Below are positions 59,908 to 64,000 of a stretch of 64,000 bases of DNA, in pieces; the first letter of the stretch is position 1, and the number at the start of each line of letters is the position of its first letter. Made by a program: the position numbers and the translations under genes. Under the pieces are notes generated by a model. It saw only the letters and a program-made list of their open reading frames with translations, searched no databases and was not told the DNA's origin. Source of the stretch: Acidimicrobiaceae bacterium (lineage in GTDB: Bacteria > Actinomycetota > Acidimicrobiia > Acidimicrobiales > Poriferisodalaceae); NCBI GenBank assembly GCA_905182565.1, contig CAJJCB010000027.1, positions 62,001-126,000 of the forward strand, in the 5' to 3' direction.

Positions 59908-60782
59908 ACAAGTCCCACCCAATCAGAGAACATCTTGCCGGTAATTCTCTCGTAAGCGGTGATATAACGTTCACGTGTTTCATTGATGGTCTCGACGGAA
60001 AGAGATGGTGCAGGTGGATTTTTATTCCATCCTGTTGCTTCAGTTGCATCCCTAACTGGCTGCTTATCTAGAGACATCGGTGTGGCTCCAGGAGCCCAGT
60101 TCTCTGCAGGCCAAAAGCGCGATGAGTCAGGAGTCAATAGCTCATCTGCTATTACTATTTTACCATCAACGATTCCAAGCTCAAATTTTGTGTCAGCAAT
60201 AATTACTCCCCTTTCTGCAGCATGAGCAGCAGCTTTCTTATACGCCTCTATTGAAACTTTTTGTGCTTTTTCAGCCAAGTCTTTCCCAACTAGTTCAACA
60301 GCCTCTTCGTAACTAATATTTACATCATGACCTTCAGAAGCTTTAGTCGAGGGAGTAAACACGGGTTCATCGAGCTCCTCTGCTTCGAGTAATCCCATTC
60401 TTAAAGCAGTCCCATGCATCGTTCCTGCTTCTTTATATTCTTTCCATGCTGATCCAGTTATGTAGCCACGAACTATGCACTCAAGTGGCAACATTTCAGC
60501 TTTTCGAACAAGAATAGCTCGTCCAGCCCACTCATCTCGTCGCGCCTCAGAGGGAAAATCAGAAGGGTCCGCAGAAACTAAGTGGGTTTTTGCCACATCA
60601 GACAAATATTGGCCCCACCACATCGTCATCGCTGTGAGCACGCGTCCTTTGTCCGGAACTAACTCCTTAAAAACGACATCAAATGCTGAAATTTGATCTG
60701 TGGCAACCATCAATAGATGCTTTTCATCTACGTAATACATTTCTCTGACTTTGCCTCGATGTATGAGCTTCAGATCAGTCAT
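59904..60782 (-). CDS. purC: Phosphoribosylaminoimidazole-succinocarboxamide synthase
   Basis: A 292-residue SAICAR synthetase with IHRGKVREMYYVDEKHLLMV, LPLECIVRGYITGSAWKEY and TKFELGIVDGKIVIADELLTPDSSRFWP. It has the longer form found in actinobacteria and eukaryotes. It lies 11 bp from purB. Confidence 0.95.
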   Translation of the reverse strand: MTDLKLIHRGKVREMYYVDEKHLLMVATDQISAFDVVFKELVPDKGRVLTAMTMWWGQYLSDVAKTHLVSADPSDFPSEARRDEWAGRAILVRKAEMLPLECIVRGYITGSAWKEYKEAGTMHGTALRMGLLEAEELDEPVFTPSTKASEGHDVNISYEEAVELVGKDLAEKAQKVSIEAYKKAAAHAAERGVIIADTKFELGIVDGKIVIADELLTPDSSRFWPAENWAPGATPMSLDKQPVRDATEATGWNKNPPAPSLSVETINETRERYITAYERITGKMFSDWVGLV

Positions 60783-60793
60783 AAATTCACCTA

Positions 60794-62227
60794 CTAGAGA
60801 ATCGGAGCGGGGGTATAAGCAATAGCTTCTGGATATCTTTCAGCTAAATTCTGAATTTGTTCAGCGAACTCTTTGACTTGCCGAGAAGAGCGTCCCACAA
60901 ACGTATCCCGATTTGCTAGAGCAGCATGGACTGCATCTGAATCTAACGGTATTCGTGGGTCATCAATAAGCTTTTGCAATAGCTCATTTTCTCCTCCAAT
61001 ACCTTCACGAAGTGCAAGGGCCGCTTCAACAGCGTGTTCTTTGATTACCTCGTGCGCTTGCTCTCGTCCGGCACCAGCTTTTATAGCAGCCATGAGTAGC
61101 TTAGTTGTAGCTAAGAAAGGTAAATATCGGTTGAGTTCCCTCTCAATTACTTGCGGATAAGCACCAAACCCATTTAAAACCGTGAGGGTTGTTTCAATTG
61201 CTCCGTCTATTGCAAAAAACGCGTCCGGAAGCATTACTCGACGAACGACTGAACAACTAACATCGCCTTCGTTCCATTGATCACCGGCAAGAGCCGCTGC
61301 CATTGTTAAATGCCCTCTTAAAATAGTCACGAAACCGTTAACACGTTCCGCCGAGCGAGTATTCATTTTGTGGGGCATAGCTGAGGAGCCCACTTGGCCG
61401 GCTGCGAACCCTTCGGTCACAAGGTCGTTCCCCGCCATCAGACGAACCTGCATAGCAAGATTACCCATGGCAGCTCCTGCTTGGACTAGAGAGCTCACCA
61501 CGTCTAAGTCAAGTGAGCGAGGGTAAACCTGACCCACTGAGATCAATGTTCGATTGAAATCTAACTTCTCAGCAACTGCTTTTTCAAGAAGCTCAACTTT
61601 CTGTTCATCCCCATCAAAGAGATCCAGTAAATCTTGTTGAGTCCCAACTGGACCTTTTAAGCCGCGTAACGGATATCTTCCAATTAACTCATCTAAACGT
61701 TCAAAAGCTAACAGCAGCTCTTGTCCTACGTTTGCAAATCTTTTGCCCAATGTTGTGGCCTGCGCAGGAACATTATGAGATCTACCGGTGATCACCAATT
61801 CCGCGTTCTCAACGGCAAGGGCCCCTAATTTAATTAAAACTGTTACTACCCGACTTCGCACAAGTAATAACGAGCGACGAATTTGCAACTGCTCAACATT
61901 TTCAGTTAAATCTCTCGAGGTCATACCTTTATGGATATGTTCATGTCCTGCTAGCTCACAAAACTCGTCAATACGAGCTTTAACGTCATGGAGAGTGACT
62001 CGTTCTCTTCGGTCTATCGATTCTAAATCAACATTATGCGCTACCTCTTTATAAGACTCGATCGCATTTTTCGGAATTGGTACGCCTAGTTCAACCTGTG
62101 TTTCTAAAACAGCAATCCACAACTCCCGTTCAAATATGACTTTTGATTCAGAGGACCAAAGATCGGTCATTTCGGCAGATCCATACCGATCGGCAAGAAC
62201 ATTTACTATTTGTTTTTTTTGACCCAT
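60794..62227 (-). CDS. purB: Adenylosuccinate lyase
   Basis: A 477-residue fumarase-superfamily enzyme with [18 protein letters not shown], catalytic signature [10 protein letters not shown] and [15 protein letters not shown]. It acts twice in purine synthesis (SAICAR to AICAR; adenylosuccinate to AMP). The start shares bases with the purE stop (TAATG). Confidence 0.94.
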   Translation of the reverse strand: MGQKKQIVNVLADRYGSAEMTDLWSSESKVIFERELWIAVLETQVELGVPIPKNAIESYKEVAHNVDLESIDRRERVTLHDVKARIDEFCELAGHEHIHKGMTSRDLTENVEQLQIRRSLLLVRSRVVTVLIKLGALAVENAELVITGRSHNVPAQATTLGKRFANVGQELLLAFERLDELIGRYPLRGLKGPVGTQQDLLDLFDGDEQKVELLEKAVAEKLDFNRTLISVGQVYPRSLDLDVVSSLVQAGAAMGNLAMQVRLMAGNDLVTEGFAAGQVGSSAMPHKMNTRSAERVNGFVTILRGHLTMAAALAGDQWNEGDVSCSVVRRVMLPDAFFAIDGAIETTLTVLNGFGAYPQVIERELNRYLPFLATTKLLMAAIKAGAGREQAHEVIKEHAVEAALALREGIGGENELLQKLIDDPRIPLDSDAVHAALANRDTFVGRSSRQVKEFAEQIQNLAERYPEAIAYTPAPIL

Positions 62228-62673
62228 TACCGAGCTCCGTCTGACCGAAAGACTGAAAGTTTTTCTGCAAGGTCGACATCTGTAACTGCTAAAATTTCTA
62301 CCGCTAAAATTCCTGCGTTGGCTGACCCATCGACGGCCACAGTGGCCACTGGAATTCCACGTGGCATTTGCACGGTAGAGAGTAACGAATCAATACCCCC
62401 GCTTATTCCTCCAGATAACGGGACCCCGATTACGGGAAGAGTTGTATGAGCAGAAACAACACCAGCTAAATGAGCAGCCATTCCGGCTCCGCAGATTAGC
62501 ACTCCATAACCATTTTCCCTAGCACCGATCGCTAAGGCTGTCACTAGCTCTGGATTTCGATGAGCTGACAAAACATGTACTTCGTGCTCTACTCCAAATC
62601 TTTCAAGCATCTCAGCGGCGCCAGCCATTTTGTCAGCATCGCGTGGTGACCCCATCAAAATTGCAACCTTCAT
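62227..62673 (-). CDS. purE: N5-carboxyaminoimidazole ribonucleotide mutase
   Basis: A 148-residue class I PurE ([43 protein letters not shown]). It moves the carboxyl group on the purine ring. purK is not seen within the window. Confidence 0.94.
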   Translation of the reverse strand: MKVAILMGSPRDADKMAGAAEMLERFGVEHEVHVLSAHRNPELVTALAIGARENGYGVLICGAGMAAHLAGVVSAHTTLPVIGVPLSGGISGGIDSLLSTVQMPRGIPVATVAVDGSANAGILAVEILAVTDVDLAEKLSVFRSDGAR

Positions 62674-62704
62674 TTTCGCTCCTTAAAAAGGTTTGATTAA
62701 AAAA

Positions 62705-63937
62705 TTAAACAACTTTAAAATCCGACGCTATATCCCATCGCATATGCATACCCGACCAAGAGATGCATTCTGCCGCTGTATATGCAATTTGTCGTGCTGT
62801 ACGCAAATCTGGACCGCGTCCTGAAACGTTCAAGATCCTTCCACCGCTAGTGATTAACCCTCCATCTGAATCTAGGTCAACACCAGCACAATGGACCGTT
62901 GCTCCTTTGACAGAGCGGGCGGCTTCTATTCCGTGAATAAGGTCTCCTTTTCGCGGATTAGTCGGATACCCATCGGCAGAGCAAACTATCGTCACAATTG
63001 AATCTGACGAAATATTAATTTCCTGTCTTAAGTCACCTCTGGCTGCCTGAAAAAGTGTCTCAGCTAAATCTCCCTCAATCCGAGGCAGTATCGCTTGCGC
63101 TTCTGGATCACCGAAGCGAACGTTGTACTCAAGTAACTTCGGGCCGTCAGCCGTCATCATAAAACCTGCATACAAAAATCCGCGATAGTCAATCCCGTTA
63201 TTTATTAGCTCGTCCATTGTCGGATGAATAGCAATTTCCATCATCTGATCTAGGTTCGCCGAGTCAATCCACGGGATAGGTGAATAGCATCCCATTCCGC
63301 CAGTATTCGGTCCATTATCTAGATCTAATAACCGTTTGTGGTCCTGAGCAGCAGTAGGTATCAAGGTCGCTTTTTTCCCATCGCACACAGCAAACAGTGA
63401 AACCTCACGACCAATTAGTCCCTCTTCGATAATGACTCGCTGGCCGGCTAACCCAAAGGATTTGCCCGACAATTTATTCTTGATATCAGTGACTGCGATC
63501 TCATAGTCCTCAGTTACTAGAACTCCTTTACCTGCAGCTAAACCATCGGTTTTAACCACATAGGGAGCTGGCATCGTGGAGAGAAATAGAATTGCTTCTT
63601 CTATCTCATTTTCATTGAATGATTGAAACTTTGCTGTTGGTACACCAGCTTTTTCAACAAGATTTTTCATCCACTTCTTTGATCCCTCAAGCTTCGCTCC
63701 ATCGGCACCAGGACCAAAAACTACTTTGCCATTATTACGTAATTCATCAGCCATACCATGGACTAACTGTGCCTCTGGGCCTATCACATATAGATCAGCT
63801 TCTACCTCTAACACGTCTTGAGAGGTACTCCCCTCAATTCCTGGTGAACCTGGTGTGATCACAACCTCTGCGGTTCGGGCAAGCGTTGTCGCAAATACGT
63901 GTTCGCGCCCGCCTGATCCCACAACACATACTTTCAC
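62705..63937 (-). CDS. purD: Phosphoribosylamine-glycine ligase
   Basis: A 410-residue ATP-grasp enzyme with the N-terminal VVGSGGREHVFA, VVKTDGLAAGKGVLVTED and DHKRLLDLDNGPNTGGMG signatures. It makes GAR from phosphoribosylamine. GTG 63937 overlaps the purA stop (GTGA). Confidence 0.95.
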   Translation of the reverse strand: MKVCVVGSGGREHVFATTLARTAEVVITPGSPGIEGSTSQDVLEVEADLYVIGPEAQLVHGMADELRNNGKVVFGPGADGAKLEGSKKWMKNLVEKAGVPTAKFQSFNENEIEEAILFLSTMPAPYVVKTDGLAAGKGVLVTEDYEIAVTDIKNKLSGKSFGLAGQRVIIEEGLIGREVSLFAVCDGKKATLIPTAAQDHKRLLDLDNGPNTGGMGCYSPIPWIDSANLDQMMEIAIHPTMDELINNGIDYRGFLYAGFMMTADGPKLLEYNVRFGDPEAQAILPRIEGDLAETLFQAARGDLRQEINISSDSIVTIVCSADGYPTNPRKGDLIHGIEAARSVKGATVHCAGVDLDSDGGLITSGGRILNVSGRGPDLRTARQIAYTAAECISWSGMHMRWDIASDFKVV

Positions 63938-64000
63938 GAAGTGAACCTTAGATACTGTTCACGGCCAGGGCCCACCGAAACAAAGCGTATTGGCACTCCC
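63934..64000 (-). CDS. purA: Adenylosuccinate synthetase, C-terminal end (partial)
   Basis: The last 21 codons of a minus-strand gene entering from the window end: ...GVPIRFVSVGPGREQYLRF, then TS and TGA. The VSVGPGRE ending is characteristic of PurA. It overlaps purD (GTGA), so it is the preceding gene of the operon. Confidence 0.72.
   Translation of the reverse strand, partial: GVPIRFVSVGPGREQYLRFTS

Noticed and set aside
1-64000. CRISPR arrays, insertion sequences, prophage or integrase genes
   Set aside because: No regularly spaced repeats, transposase or phage proteins were seen on either strand.

Overview
The window looks like a chromosome segment of a moderately AT-rich actinobacterium, most likely a marine Acidimicrobiia relative. 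This is inferred from gene content: a mycothiol glycosyltransferase (mshA) beside a YbjN-domain gene, clpS followed by DUF2017, an F420-type luciferase-like oxidoreductase, PAC2 and DUF35 proteins, actinobacterial-style caa3 cytochrome oxidase genes and PurS/Q/L-type purine synthesis. Genes are densely packed, often with ATGA, GTGA or TAATG overlaps. No phage, transposon, rRNA operon or CRISPR array was seen.

Layout. 0-10 kb: the start of a PAC2 gene, AzlC/AzlD amino-acid exporter, a DUF35/thiolase-like pair, methylmalonate-semialdehyde dehydrogenase, an acyl-CoA dehydrogenase-like gene, a 5-oxoprolinase/hydantoinase fusion and an FkbM methyltransferase. 10.6-12.7 kb: small genes (a GYD-domain gene broken by one in-frame TGA, a Zn-ribbon protein, a cupin) and a structured 590-bp gap. 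12.7-16.3 kb: mshA, YbjN protein, membrane protein, MoaD-like carrier, phosphoglycerate-mutase-like phosphatase. 16.4-27.4 kb: a light/membrane-lipid region with photolyase, PlsC-like acyltransferase, DUF1295 protein, two SDR proteins, a B12-binding CarH/LitR-like regulator, a cytochrome P450-UbiB kinase fusion and a desaturase-like flavoprotein. 27.5-35.5 kb: tRNA-Lys, ybaK, dut, orn, an MBL hydrolase, a TlpA/CcdA redox pair, a poly-gamma-glutamate hydrolase-like gene, pdxH, two FluC fluoride-channel genes and serS. 35.6-45 kb: respiratory oxidase locus plus ctaB and ctaA. 45-52 kb: clpS-DUF2017, tRNA-Glu, a two-component system, F420 oxidoreductase, rpmB-rpmG, a YcaQ-type glycosylase, DUF983, tRNA-Asp and tRNA-Phe. 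52-64 kb: malic enzyme, pyrE and a nearly continuous purine operon (purA end-purD-E-B-C-S-Q-L-F-M).

Most notable systems. (1) Upstream of, and apparently co-transcribed with, a normal caa3 oxidase (ctaC-D-E-F) lie a second subunit-I homologue, a subunit-III-like protein and a subunit-IV-like membrane protein. The second subunit I keeps the fold signatures but has lost all six heme/CuB histidines and the cross-linked tyrosine, so it looks like a catalytically dead oxidase module. (2) A single ORF joins a complete cytochrome P450 to a complete ABC1/UbiB atypical kinase. It lies directly upstream of a regulator carrying the W-x9-EH and B12-ligand His signatures of light-sensing CarH/LitR proteins, and a perfect inverted repeat lies in front of it. 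Photolyase and several lipid/isoprenoid-type enzymes are neighbours, suggesting a light-controlled membrane-lipid or pigment pathway. (3) A thiolase-like/DUF35 pair has Ser in place of the nucleophilic Cys.

Start sites were adjusted from the longest reading frame where a Shine-Dalgarno motif, a stop/start overlap or family length argued for it. Functions are from recognised motifs only; no database search was run.
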